Origin: Charina bottae
Taxonomy: Eukaryota; Chordata; Lepidosauria; Squamata; Charinaidae
Assembly: GCA_023362775.1 (NCBI GenBank)
Contig: JALMGJ010000004.1
Location: forward strand, 34,330,929 to 34,394,928
Length of the DNA: 64,000 nucleotides
Reading direction: 5' to 3'
Shown: piece by piece, positions 21,201-33,041 of the stretch
Layout: each line of letters begins with the position of its first letter
How positions within the stretch are numbered: position 1 is the stretch's first letter
Translations under genes and position numbers: made by a program
The notes under the pieces: model-generated
Told to the model about the DNA's origin: nothing
Databases searched by the model: none
What the model saw: only the letters and a program-made list of their open reading frames with translations

Positions 21201-21697
21201 ACTACTATAGAATAATGAATAATGAACAATTTTTCAATTAATAAAAAATGAACCAATTGTGACATTATTTTTCATGTAAATAGGCTAACATCTGGGCTAC
21301 AAAATTTTGGGTGATCCCATAGATGGGAGCAGAGTTAGAGTATTCTATAACTTTTTTGCCATCTACTGTTTGGATTTTTCCAGCCCAGATCTGGTAGCCC
21401 TACCTAATTCTTAGAGATCATTTTAAGCCCTTAGCAACAAGACATTGTTTCTTGAAAACACTTTTTTATTTAAAAAGTGCTCTATTACTATAATCTGCTG
21501 GGTAAAGAGAGCAGACTGGACACAGTTGTAGTGGAAATAATAGTCAACTGCCAGTAGAATTTATTTTGCAGTGTCCTTGAATTTAAAATGTTTAGGAAAT
21601 CAAAACCAATTAACATAAAGTTCCTGGAGTGTGCGAAAGTAGGATTTAATGGAAATGTGACTGCAGTATTACTCTATGGAAAAACAAATTTGTGTAG

Positions 21698-21970
21698 GTC
21701 TATGAAGGTTCTCAGTCATCCAGGTGGAATTTTCTGTAGCTTGAATCATGTCAACTGGATTTCTATTTTCTTAATGGAAACGTTTCGCTCCTTATCCAAG
21801 GGGCTTCTTCAGTCTGAGCAAAGTTGGTAAGGGAATCCTAAATATGTTCCTAGGAACATATTTAGGATTCCCTTACCAACTTTGCTCAGACTGAAGAAGC
21901 CCCTTGGATAAGGAGCGAAACGTTTCCATTAAGAAAATAGAAATCCAGTTGACATGATTCAAGCTACAGA
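21698..21970. mobile_element. Palindromic mini-PLE (terminal repeats only) with 12-bp TSD
   Basis: Two inverted copies of PLE terminal sequence meet at a perfect GTTCCTAGGAAC palindrome (centre 21851/21852). The left arm is 154 bp and ends in the long form (GTCTATGAAGG), the right arm is 119 bp and ends at AAGCTACA(G). AAATTTGTGTAG flanks both sides (21686-21697 and 21971-21982). There is no coding sequence. The hammerhead-like core is present in both arms. It differs from the 7.9-kb array at several bases (for example GCGAAAC, ATGGAAACG), so it is an older or different subfamily. Confidence 0.88.
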
Positions 21971-21982
21971 AAATTTGTGTAG

Positions 21983-24907
21983 AGATCACCAAGCTGATAT
22001 TATAAAATGAGGGCCTTATAATTGTGGCTCATAATAGTTCCCATTTTTCTCTTCCTGTTTTACATAAAAAAGAATGAGTGTAAATGAAAATTAAGATTCT
22101 GGCAAGTATGCTGGGTGTCAAGCAGTGTTTCATTTTTAAAAAATAATTGGGCATGTTGCTTCAATCTCCTTATACTGTATGGAAATTAAAGCATTCTCAG
22201 TAAAGCAGGGTTCTCCCCCTTGAATGGGGTCACAGTCGCTCTCACCCTGACTACATGTGGGTAGCCTTTACCATGCTGTTGGTGCTGAGTCAGGCCATGC
22301 ATGGTAACAAGGCACTGGGGGTAGGGCTCTACTACCTTTCCATTATATTGCAAAGTAAATTGTATTGTATGTTATTCTTTACTTGGTTAGCCTTTCCGAG
22401 TGCTTAGTTCAGAAAGTCGGGATAATCATAATATGCTCCAGTTCTATTCCTGTTCATTTCTAGGGAGGGGGCAGGGTTGTCTGCTTCTGACCGTCTCCTT
22501 GTAGTCAAGAACAGGGAGACTGGAAGGTGGGTACAGGAAGACTGAATGAAATGAAATGGTCTGAGCAAATGAAAAGTTGTATGTTTGCAGGCTAAAGTTC
22601 CTACTTTTAAACCCCACAGGGTAACAAACTAATGTCCAGCTTTTGTATGCCCCAAGTACAAAATAAATTAATACTGTGCAAGAAAATTAAAAACAAACAA
22701 ACATAGAAACACAACGTGATAACAGATACCATTTAATATAATATCTACCATTTTGACATAAAACAAATATTGGCTAAAACTAAAATACTAAGTTGTGAGT
22801 TGAATTAAAATGGCAAGGAAACCTATTTATAATCTTAAAACTAAAAAACACATTATGCTGCTTTTTTCATTGGTCCCTCTGCAAATTTAATTTTAAACGT
22901 TTTGAAAGTTGTTTCCATTAATAATTGCCAAACCTAAATTAAAAATTTATATCAAAGCTCTCTTTGTGAACTGATTGTCTATTGTGCCTTGTTATTGTAT
23001 TACATGAACATATTTTGGTATCTAAGTCAAACAGTATTCTCATAGCTTGTGCATCTTAGCAACAGCCACTACTTCATACACCCTTGAATGCAATCTAGGG
23101 CTTGCTCTAGACAGTTACATGCAAAGTTGGTATTTTTCTTCCAATAAATCCTTATAGTTCTTGTACCTTGACAGCTGGCTGACCTGAAGCTCATGGCTTG
23201 TAGAAACAATGACTAAAAAAAATACAGAGTGGTTTTTTTCTTTATTCTGTTACTCAGGAAAACAAAAGCAAACCAGTATAAAATAAGATGCTTCATGGAT
23301 AAAAAAAATGTGTACAGAATTATCCAAGGACAAAACCGTGCAGTGTAACTGATGCACTACCCTTAAATTTCACTGAAAGCAATAGCCTGAATTTCTTAAC
23401 TATGTGCTAAAATATCATTAATGACTTCACTTCCTCTGTCTTCCATTTATCAATATGATGAACAGTGCTATGATGCAATCAGCAAGTGAAATATAATTTA
23501 AAAGACCAAGAAAAAAGGCTTCTCAAAACATAGTTGATCCTCAGTCACATTATTGGCTCTAGGGTATGCACTACCAGCACAATTAATTAATTAATTAATT
23601 AATTAATTAATTAATTTCATTTCATTCTGAATCTGCAGTGTTTTTAGGCATTTTTCATCCTTTTTAGTAAAGCTGGTTGGCCTCACTGGTGCAACTATTT
23701 CCTAGGGTTCTTGGGTGATTCCTCTTTTTATGGTATACAATAGGAAGACACTTAAAAATATTGCTATTTGTGAAATTGTGAGGGTCCAGTTTCTTCCAGA
23801 ACATGCAGTAGGTCTGGCCTTACAGCTGGAATTTCAATTTACTCATGGAATTTGGTGTGGAATCCTGCAACAGGAAAATAGCTAAAGCAGTAAGATAGAA
23901 AGAATACTAAGAACTGGTTTTCCATTCCTGATAGTGTATTATGCATTGTAAAATGCTGTGTATAGTTATTCAAAAAAAGTTGGCAGCAGACACTATCCTC
24001 TGACAGAGCATAATTAGCAAGGTTTGTTCTAATAACACAGGTACACGACACTTGAGGAAAGCCTGAAAACTAATCAATTTATTTTGAGTGATTGTTGCTA
24101 TGCTATAATTATCTCATTTGGCAGCAATGAGAGCAGCCAATTGATCATTTAACTGATTACATAATTATTTAATACCACACATCTTCAACCATTGACATAA
24201 TTTGCTGTGGAGATGCAATGCTTGTTAAACTTTTACAGACCCAGAAACAAGGGAGTGCTTCAATAAACAGTGTTTCAGCAAGACAACAATATTTGCTAGG
24301 TAAAAAGCCCTTCCAGAGTAACTGTCCACCAGGGCTTTTCACTTTTGTCAAAAGTTATTTCCAGGGTTGATCTAAATGTTTTGTTGTCTTAAACCAAGTA
24401 CAAGATGGCACCTTCCCACTTCAACTGCAAAAGCTAAGCTGAGCTGTAGCTGAAGCCTTGACAGGAGACCTGAGTGTTCCGCCATATCTGAGAGTAGGAG
24501 GATAACTTAAGGAAAGGTGGGCAACCTGTGGCCCCAGGATTCCTCTTACCACTAGTGCTGAAAATTGGCAGAATTGTTTCTCCTCATTTTGAGATTTAAA
24601 AACAACATTAAAGCTATAGTGTTAGTCACAGAAGAGGCTTACCATAATTTAAGGGGAAAGAACCCCACCAAAAAAGCCTGCAGAAAACCAGTTCCACCAA
24701 TTTTATATCATTGATGCTTCTTCCTCAGCTCCCAAACACCAAAGAGTTGCCCATCTCTGATTCAGAAAATGCAGGGCAAGCTGAATGATGCAACTATGAC
24801 TGCTCTCCAGTGCCTATTGTTCCTGTCTCCCAGCATCTGCTACCCAAAGCAACTGCCTCACTTTAATGAAGGTACAGCTGGTCCTGCTTCTCCCTGGAGC
24901 TATCCTT
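21983..24907. other. No recognisable gene; mostly unique AT-rich sequence
   Basis: This holds an (ATTA)n tract at 23578-23618 and a fragment 'aaaggtgggcaacctgtggcc' near 24515 that resembles an old hAT repeat. No coding or RNA signatures are visible. Confidence 0.45.
23578..23618. repeat. (TTAA)n microsatellite
   Basis: About ten self-complementary TTAA units are uninterrupted. The tract can form a cruciform. Confidence 0.9.
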
Positions 24908-25244
24908 GGTTTTGGTAGGGTGACCATACGTCCCATTTTGAACGGGACAGTCCCGTTATTTTAGCATTTTTCAACCATCCCGTCGTTATGATCAAAATCT
25001 CAATTTTGTCCCTTTTTTAAACCCAGCGGGAAGGAGGACAGGAAGACAGGAAGGAGGACTGGAGCCGGACTTGCCATTGGAGGCAGCCCGGAAGAGGCCC
25101 TATCAGCGTGGCAACTGGAAGCCCAGTTGCCACATTCGAGCCCAGCAGCAGACACAGCACCACAGTCCAGGTTCCTGCCTCCTTACCTGATCCTGAGATT
25201 GTCTGCCCAGCAGTGGTGAGGCCAGGGAAAGCAGGCACGGGAAG

Positions 25245-25255
25245 GTTGTGGAAAG

Positions 25256-25296
<41 letters not shown>

Positions 25297-25592
25297 ACGC
25301 GTGCACAGATTACTTGCTCAGAGTAATCATGCACACACACACACGCACGCACCCCACACCCTCTTTCTCCAGCCTCCCCATGACCAAATGCACCTGCACC
25401 TGTTGCAGGGACGCTGGAGAAAGAGTGTGTGGGGTGCTTGCGTGTGTGTGTGCGCGCACGCGCGGATTACTTGCTCAGCATAATTGCGCACACATACGCA
25501 CACATGCACGCATCCCGCACCCTCTTTCTCCAGCCTCCCTGCAACAGGTGCGGGTGCATTTGGTCATGGGGAGGCTGGAGAAAGAGGGTGTG

Positions 25593-25632
<40 letters not shown>

Positions 25633-25635
25633 ATC
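25245..25635. repeat. Alternating inverted GT/AC microsatellite array
   Basis: A unit of about 165 bp recurs with strand-alternating symmetry. CTGGAGAAAGAG next to a GT tract appears near 25250, 25408 and 25574, its complement CCTCTTTCTCCAG next to an AC tract near 25363 and 25525. GATTACTTGCTCAG occurs near 25308 and 25465. Long GT runs are at about 25258-25293 and 25594-25630. Confidence 0.8.
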
Positions 25636-26012
25636 TGATCGGGCTTGGCCAAGGGAGGAGAGTTGTTGGGCCGCTGAGCAGGAGAAGCAGGAGCCGGCCA
25701 CCCTGAGGAGCTTCAGTGGGCAGCAAGGGGCGGAGTGGTGTGGCTGAAGCAGCCGAGCGCAGCCGGCTCCTCCTGCTTCTCCTGCTCTGCGGCGGTGGCG
25801 GCAGCAGCGACTCTCCTCCTTCCCTCGGCCAAGCCCGAGGGGGATGAGGTAGTGGTGGGCCTCCATCCCCGCCCCTTGTTCCCCAGCCGATGACGGTGCT
25901 GTGTGCACAGTGTGTGTACTCCGGCCTCCCCCAAACACACCAGCTCTGCCGCACCATTTACTGCTAGAAGAAAAAAAAAACCTTTAAAAATCGGGAAAAA
26001 AAATTAAAATCT

Positions 26013-26125
26013 GAGCCAATCACGCTGATGGGGGCGGGGTTTGCAGGCGGGACCCAATCGTGTGGGGCGGGGGCGGGGTTTGCAGGTGGGAGCCAATTGC
26101 ATGGACTGGGGGGCGGGGTTTGGAG
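26013..26125 (+). promoter_or_regulatory. Tandem CCAAT + GC-box repeat inside hAT-like element
   Basis: CCAAT appears at 26016, 26054 and 26093, and a GGGCGGGGTTTG-type GC box near 26033, 26071 and 26111, so the period is about 39 bp. The combination resembles a promoter-proximal NF-Y/Sp1 array. It could be a relic of the parent transposon's promoter or a chance minisatellite. No adjoining coding frame is visible. Confidence 0.45.
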
Positions 26126-26537
26126 GCCGGCATGGTGGCATAAGACCCTGTCCTGTTTTGCCATCCCAAAAGTCCCGTTTTTGTCTGAAGGAAATATGGT
26201 CAGCCTAGGTTTTGGGAATTGTTGGGCAATGTAACAGATGCTGACAAAAAGACCTGACTTTAAGTAGTAGAATTCAGTATATGGTCCTTTGAATCTAGGA
26301 CTGATATTTGTCTGTGTGCACATATCTGGTCTACATTTCCAATATTATACATAGAACCGAAGACCGTCTGTCCCAAAAGGATAACAGGCAAGAAGGCCTT
26401 AATAACAAGTTAATTATTTTGTACTATGTTTATGTGGGAAACTTTTATTTTTGTAAATTTGAGTGAAAAGCATAAGGCCTAAGGAATTGGAACAATGCTA
26501 TAAAATGTGAGGCAATGTAGCCCAGGGTCTCTGGACC

Positions 26538-26615
26538 AATGTTTCTCAACCATGGAAACTTGAAGATGCGTAGACTTCAACTCCCAGAATCCCCCAGCCA
26601 TCCTTCCACTTGAAA
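26538..26615. mobile_element. One-ended hAT MITE remnant
   Basis: GTTTCTCAACCATGG followed by ACTTCAACTCCCAGAATCCC resembles the left half of the palindromic element at 40332-40451. The other terminus is not seen. Confidence 0.5.
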
Positions 26616-26669
26616 TCTAGCAGTTTGGCAACATGGCATTTGATCTGGCTCTTCATTATCATTGTAAGA

Positions 26670-26928
26670 CAGAGCTTTCCAAACTTTTCATGTTGGTGAC
26701 ACACTTTCTAGACATGCATCATTTCGTGACACACTCTTACAGCAGGGCACAAGGCAGGCGCTAGGACCTGCGCAGAATCACAGCAGGTTTGGAGGCAGCC
26801 AGGCACAAGGCAGGCACTAGGACCTGCGTGGAATCCTGGCAGGGCTCGGAGGCAGCAGCAGCCGCAACACACCCAAACACTGCAGCCGACACACTAATGT
26901 GTCCCGACACACAGTTTGGAAAGCTCTG
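26670..26928. mobile_element. hAT MITE (Buster-like), complete, 8-bp TSD
   Basis: Ends CAGAGCTTTCCAAAC and GTTTGGAAAGCTCTG are inverted repeats. TTGTAAGA flanks both sides (26662-26669 and 26929-26936) with TA in the middle. The interior repeats a 'cacaaggcaggc-ctaggacctgcg' unit. It is the same subfamily as 60670-61318. Confidence 0.9.
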
Positions 26929-27630
26929 TTGTAAGAGATGGCTGTTTTAAGTTCATTATCCCAGGAACTGATGGGTGAATCTGTGAACACCATGTAATGA
27001 TAGAATGTGAAGAAGCCATTAACTCAGATAGCTTCAGAAAAAAACTCTTTCTTTTTTCTTTTTTAATTTAGGTATTATTCAGTTTTTAATGTTGTTAACA
27101 TTATATGCTAGGTTTCCTCCATACATGAATATAAATGGAATAGCTAATATTTTGACAGCGTGAAAGCAATTCACTTTTACCTTAGTGGTTCTTAAATGTG
27201 GTGTGAAATCATTAATTTGATTTATGTGTATGTGTTTGTGTGTGTCTCTCATGTCCTTTATCATTTTAGGAGGTCACAGTACCACAAAATTTAAGAATAA
27301 TTTGGATTATTCTCACACCACTTACTTTCAGTTATTAAATTTTAATCTAAAACTCACAGGTTTTCTTAAACTTCGTGGAACCATAACTGCCCACTGCAGG
27401 CTTATGTAAGTAAAATGAGGAACAAAATCAAGAGTGAGTTTTGACAGTGTTACTGTCTAAAGTAGGAGCACTGATAAAAATTTGTTCCCGCTTTGCCTGA
27501 GCAATCCCACAGTCAAATTGCATTAGCAAAGCAGGGGGAAAAAACCAGAACAAGTTTTGACAATAAGCTCACTTTGTCTGTGCAAGTCTCATCAGGTTTT
27601 CTTTTTAAAAAAAATCATGACCCTCTACAA

Positions 27631-27885
27631 CATAGCTTTCCAAACTGTGTGTCGTGACACTTTAGTCGCGAAGTGTCGCGAAGTGGCGGCACAGGGGTGC
27701 GCGCGGTGGCGGCAGTGTGTACGGCGGTGGCGGCAGCAGTACGCCATCAGCGCTTCCACGTTTTAGCGAGGCCGCCACCGCTGCTGCCGCACATACCCCC
27801 ACGCCGCCGCCGTGCACATGCGCGCCCCCGCGCCGCCAATGCCGCCGTTGGTGTGTCGCCAACGGCAGCACTTTGGAAAGCACTG
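27631..27885. mobile_element. hAT MITE (Buster-like), GC-rich subfamily, 8-bp TSD
   Basis: Ends CATAGCTTTCCAAAC and TTTGGAAAGCACTG are flanked by CTCTACAA at 27623-27630 and 27886-27893. The interior has many GCGGCGG and CCGCCGC stretches and GTGTCGC repeats. Confidence 0.88.
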
Positions 27886-27893
27886 CTCTACAA

Positions 27894-29098
27894 GTTGCTC
27901 ATGAACTTCTGGGTATCCCAATACACAGTTTGAATTTCCATGCTTTCTCTTCCAATGCCAGGATATGCAACCATGGCTTTATTTTTATGTTGTATTTACT
28001 GAATAGATTTAGATTTATTCACAATGAGAGAAAAGTTTACACTGAAAATTTCACTGCTGCCCACGTTACCTAATTTGGTGAATACACTTATCAAGTTTTA
28101 TTTGTTAGACCGAAGAAAGTTAATGATGATAAATATCTATCCAAATAAGAGGAAATCTTACTTGTACATCAGCTTCTGTTTATCTGTATTTCTCCTACTG
28201 TATAGTTTATACCAGGCTTTTATCAGAACTGTGCAAAGATTTGAGGGACTGCTTCAGTTCAATGAAGATTCAGTTGAATTACCCCTCTGAAGCAGATCTG
28301 CAAATTGAAATAGGGACAGGCTTCAATGTAGTGGATTGAATCGGGTGACTGTGAAGCACTTTGCAAACTTTATGGCTCCCCCCCCCCTTGCTTTTATTGT
28401 TCGCATAGACAATATATAGCATTGCAACCTCTGTCCCATATGTGGAGAATGCTGGGAGGGGGGGAAGTAATCTAATGGGTACTCCGACACTACCGGTAGC
28501 TGACCAGTCAATGTTATCATCTCAACAAACTTTCTGCCAATCAGAGCTCGTTGGAAATGGCAATGATGATCAAACTAAGCATCTAATGGATTTCTCAGCT
28601 CTCAGCTCCTTTAATGTGGCCAGCTATAAGCCTTAACTTTTTCTTTTGCTCCCCCCCACTCTGATCATTGGCTTGTGACTGGTACACACCGTGGGATCAA
28701 GACTGTGAGAGCTGAAACAACAATGCCAGAAGTGAAGACACCAAACCCAGACTGCCACCAAAGCAAGGTTAGGTGCCATCAACATCCAAGTCTGAGAAAC
28801 TGGTGGCAAAAAGTCCTTCAGCACAAAGAGGAAGAAGAAGGAGATGCAGGATCTACATTCTGGAGCTGACACATAAATAATGCTAGATTTCTGCTTCTGC
28901 AGTAGCTGAGCTTTGTCATTGTAAGCATCTTTTGCACCTGCAATTGAAGCAACTTATCTGAAGTTTATCTCTGCTTTCCACTGTCAACACATGCCTGGAT
29001 GTTTGCATTCCTAGAGAGAAATTTATTGTCATGCCCAGGTGAAGTTCTGAGAAAAGCTTGCTTTTAAATTCTGCATAACTGGAGCAGCAGAGGAAAGT
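27894..29098. other. No recognisable gene
   Basis: Small open frames exist but none shows a family signature. A C homopolymer sits at about 28379-28388. Nothing else stands out. Confidence 0.45.
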
Positions 29099-29106
29099 CT
29101 CTAGAT

Positions 29107-29375
29107 CAGAGCTTTCCAAACTGTGTCGCAACACAAAAGTGTGTCGCCACACACAGTCTGGTGTGTCGCCACACAACCCGGAAGCACTGATCATCATCAG
29201 CTCTTCCGGGTATTCCCGCGGCGACACACCAACGGCGGCGCACAAAAACCCGAAAGCGGCAGCAGCGCTTCCGGGTTTTTGCGCGCTGCCGCAACAGCAG
29301 CACTTCCAGGTTTTCCCGCGGCGACACACCAACGGCGGTTGGTGTGTCGCCGCGGGAAAACTTTGGAAAGCCCTG
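29107..29375. mobile_element. hAT MITE (Buster-like), GC-rich subfamily, 8-bp TSD
   Basis: CAGAGCTTTCC and GGAAAGCCCTG ends are flanked by CTCTAGAT at 29099-29106 and 29376-29383. The interior has four to five CCGGAAG/CTTCCGG motifs and repeated GGCGACACACCAACGG. It is nearly the reverse complement of 46377-46647. Confidence 0.9.
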
Positions 29376-29901
29376 CTCTAGATATTGAATGAAGCACCAG
29401 GCTCACAAGGGCTGCCCAGACATTCACTGTTTTTAATGATAGAGGGATGGCAAGACTATGTATGCCACTCTCTCTGTGCTGAACTCTTTCTCTATGACCT
29501 ATTTCTGCGGCATTCGATCTCACTATGCCAGTCTGATTCTGCTGCCTGCTATCCTAGGATATGGCCAGGAAACCACAACTCTGACACAACCAAATCCTGC
29601 TCAGAATAGGCTACACTTTCCTAATAAGCTCTGCCAAGCCTGGTACCCCAGTGATAGAGGTGCCTTCCTTCCCTGGAGGGGCCAAGCTTGCCAAAAACCT
29701 ATGCCAACCTTCATCCTACAAAACCCATTGATTAGAGGGAACAAAGCTACAACTCCACAAGGCAAGTGAATGGGTATTCTTCTGAGCCCTTCCCAGAAGA
29801 GACTACAGTTTGCCAATGTGCCATGCTCACCCTGGCATGCGAATGAAGTCAATGATAAGGAAAAATTGTCAAGAAAAGCCATATTTTCCAACAAGCTATA
29901 C

Positions 29902-30278
29902 CAGGGCTTTCCAAACTTTTCAGTTGGCGACACACTAACGGCGGCAGGCAAAAATCCGTAAGCGCCACCGCTGTGGCGGCGTGCGAATACCCGGAAGTGC
30001 CGCAGTGGCGGCACTTCCGGGTTTTCACGCACCGCCGTTGCGGCGCTTTTGGGTTTTCGCCCACCGCCACCACGGCGCTTTTGGGTTTTTATGTGCCACG
30101 GTGGCAGTGGCGGTGTCCTGGTGTGCCGCACGAAAACCCGGAAGCACTGATGGCCTGCCGCCACGCACACTGCCACACGCGGAAGCATGCCATCAACGCT
30201 TCCGGGTTTTTGCGCGGCACACCTGGGCCCTGCAGGCGACACAGTACTGTGTCGCGACACACAGTTTGGAAAGCTATG
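29902..30278. mobile_element. hAT MITE (Buster-like), GC-rich subfamily, 8-bp TSD
   Basis: CAGGGCTTTCCAAAC and GTTTGGAAAGCTATG ends are flanked by AGCTATAC at 29894-29901 and 30279-30286. It is longer (377 bp) than its relatives because the GGGTTTT-GCGCACCGCC block is repeated. Confidence 0.9.
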
Positions 30279-30286
30279 AGCTATAC

Positions 30287-32290
30287 CAACCTTCCTCGCA
30301 CCTAACACAGCTCAAATTATCAGTGGTAGCAAAGTTATACCACCCCACAATGAGTATTCTTCAATGTTATGCTTGGCCTGTCCCTCCAAAAGGCCTGTAT
30401 AAAAGGGCTTACTTTTAAAGCAGTTCTTGAAAGGTTTTATTTGTATTTATATAGTATAGTAGGCTACTTTCTGCATTGGTTCAGCCAATTTCTCTAGAGG
30501 CTCTTCACTAGAGAAAGAGAAAGAATGTGGGGGCTTCTATGCTGTCCTTTCCTCATCTTTGCTATCTCTGCCTTGACAAAAGGACAAGGAGAATATTTCA
30601 CAAAATTACTGTGACGAATCCCTTGAAGCTCTTTAGCTGAAACTTTGCAGGTTAATGACCTTCAGTTCTTCCATTCTTGCTATTTCCATACCCATTCTGA
30701 CAAAAATAAAATAAAACAGCTGCAGGCGTTTTGATATTTCCCCACAGTAGCCTACGGACAAATCCTTCTTCATTTTTTTCTTTTGTAACTGAACCTTGCA
30801 TTTAGAAGCAGCTCACACTGAATTGGTTTGGCCTCAAGTTGAAGATTTGAATTGAATCATGCCCCCTTCAAATCTCTAGTCCCTAACTTCTAATTAATCA
30901 GGCCTGATTTGCAGTATCCTCCTGTGTTTTGGAGTGGTTCATAATACTTTCTCTCCTGTTAATTAATATCTTAAGTCACCCCATGAGATGTGCAGATGAA
31001 ACATCTATCTTGCTTGCTGAGTGGGCATATTTGCTCAAAGTAGCCCAAGAATTCTGATGTGTTCATCTCTTTGGTGTGTGTTTCCAGAAAGACTAACAAA
31101 GAAAGGAATCAGACATCATAATCACTGCACTCACGTTAACCTAGAGTAGATCTCAAACAAAAAGAGAGAATAAAAAATTGCAGTGCCACTATTTATTCTT
31201 CACTGGGAAAGAGAAAAAGAAGAGAAAGTAAGGCACCATCTAGAAATCACAAAGAACGAAAAACACACTGGAGGAAGGCAGGGGAAACACAAAATGTTAC
31301 AGCTGGCCTATGTATATGAGACTTGGAAATGCTGAATTGAGTGATACAATCACTTTTCTCTATGGACATCACTGAATCTTGGAGAATTAAGTGCCTAGCT
31401 GAGAAAAATAGAACAGAATATGAATATCAATGTTTCCTTCCTGACTCTTAAAGCCAGCAGATGCTGGGCACCTGGGATAATGCCAGCTACGTGATCTTTC
31501 TGAATATTAATCTAATTTGGGGCATGAGGAGGAAGCGGGGAGATCCAGCATAATTAAAACTGCAAGCATGGATATTGTGCATGCACACACAAAAACCACA
31601 ACACAACTAGTTTAAATGAAAAACAAAGCTTTCAGAAACCTTAAAGAAAACTATTATTCTACAAACTTCTATAGACATTCTAGTTTGGTAGGCATTAGTC
31701 ACATGTAATGCTTTAGTTTTTACTGGAGGGGATTGTAATTTCTGTGTGACAAGTAATGGATGACAAAATTAAAAACTGAAACCCAGGCTTTCTTTACATA
31801 TCATATTCTTAAATGTTTGTAAAACATCCCTGAAACCTTTAACTTTTAAGTTCAAGAGTCTATCTAGAATTTTAGAGATAGCTGACTTTCCAGATTCACT
31901 TATCTCCTCCTCTGCAAATAAATAAATTTCAATTGTCCTACATGAAGAAAGTTATGATTATGTTTTTATAAAAAGTTGAAAAGATTTTCATTATCCCTCA
32001 AGTCATCATAGCATATAATGGTATGACATTTTTAAAAAAGAAAACTGGAATATACAGCTATTGAATGTACTGTATGTACAGTAATAAAGGAAAAAAGAAA
32101 AAAACCTCATCACATTATCTAGGTTAAAAAGAGGGACGGATATAAAAAAGTTTGCAAATAATAGCACCAAACTGAGTTTTCCAATGAAAGGGTTAGTTCT
32201 CTAACACTAAGATATGCTGTTGTTTATTTCTGGTTTAGCATCATGTCTGAAATACCTCACAATGGTTTGTTCAACAAACTGTAGCTTTAA
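30287..32290. other. No recognisable gene; unique AT-rich intergenic DNA
   Basis: No repeat family, coding frame or RNA element could be identified over this 2-kb stretch. Confidence 0.45.
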
Positions 32291-32295
32291 AAAAA

Positions 32296-33041
32296 CAGGT
32301 AGTCTTTGGTTAATGACCACTCATTCAGCGACTGTTCAAAGTTACGACAGCGCTTAACAAGTAGTGGTTATGACCGGTCCTCGAAGTTCCAGCCGTCCCA
32401 GCACTCCTGCGGTCACATGATCACGACCGGGTTGCTTGGCAACCAGTTTGACTTACGATGGTTGCAGCATCCCACGGTCACATAATCATTATTTGCAACC
32501 TTCCTTGCCAGCTTCCCACAAGCAAACTCAATAGTGAAGCCGGCAGGGAAGGTCACAGGTTGCTTGGGTGAGTCTCCCCCTCCTGCATACCCTCCCTGAG
32601 CCTCCCCAGACACTCACACAGCCTCTCCCACCCAGCAGCAGCCACCCCAAGCCCCACCATGCTGCACCGCACCTCCCTGCCACTCGCACAACTCACGCAC
32701 CGTCTGCCCCCCTAAGCCCCGCTGTGCTTGCGCTGTGCCTCCCAGGCCACCCACACACCCCCTCGCTCCCTCTCCCAGGCGGCAGCAGCCGTTTACCTGC
32801 CTGCTGGTCTGCTTGCAAGCCACCTGGGGCTCGCAACTTCCTGCTGGCTTCCCCACTGACTTTGGTTGCTGGTAGCAGGCAGGAAGTTGCAAGGAGGTGC
32901 TCTCTTAACGACCCATGATCCTCACTTAAGGTCTACAGGGATTGCTGTTGCTAAGCAATGTGGTCACGTGACATCACACTTTATGACTGCACTGCTTAGC
33001 AACGGAAATTCCAGTCCCAATTGTAACTCAAAGACTACCTG
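32296..33041. mobile_element. DNA-transposon MITE with CAGGTAGTC termini and GC-rich centre
   Basis: Left end CAGGTAGTCTTTGG and right end CAAAGACTACCTG are inverted repeats. Both halves carry GGTCACATGATC-like and 'ttgcttggcaac' phrases. The centre (about 32567-32890) is C-rich with proline-like codons, but no transposase frame is seen. No exact TSD is evident (left flank A-rich, right TAGTTTGG). Confidence 0.75.

Larger units (their letters stand above)
24916..26207. mobile_element. hAT-like non-autonomous transposon with 8-bp TSD
   Basis: Termini TAGGGTGACCATAC and the complement of ATGGTCAGCCTA form an imperfect inverted repeat. GGTTTTGG flanks both sides (24908-24915 and 26208-26215). 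Subterminal 'cccgttttgaacgggac' type motifs recur near the right end. The interior carries alternating GT/AC tracts in palindromic units (about 25245-25635), a GC-rich stretch and a CCAAT/GC-box tandem block (26013-26125). No transposase frame is seen. The 8-bp TSD supports hAT, but the superfamily call rests on TSD length and general style. Confidence 0.7.

Noticed and set aside
25248..25706. Cys/Val-rich and His/Thr-rich frames of up to 160 codons
   Set aside because: They are translations of GT/AC microsatellites inside a hAT-like element.
32413..32918. Proline/threonine-rich frame of 116 codons
   Set aside because: It reflects the C-rich centre of the CAGGTAGTC MITE; there is no transposase motif.
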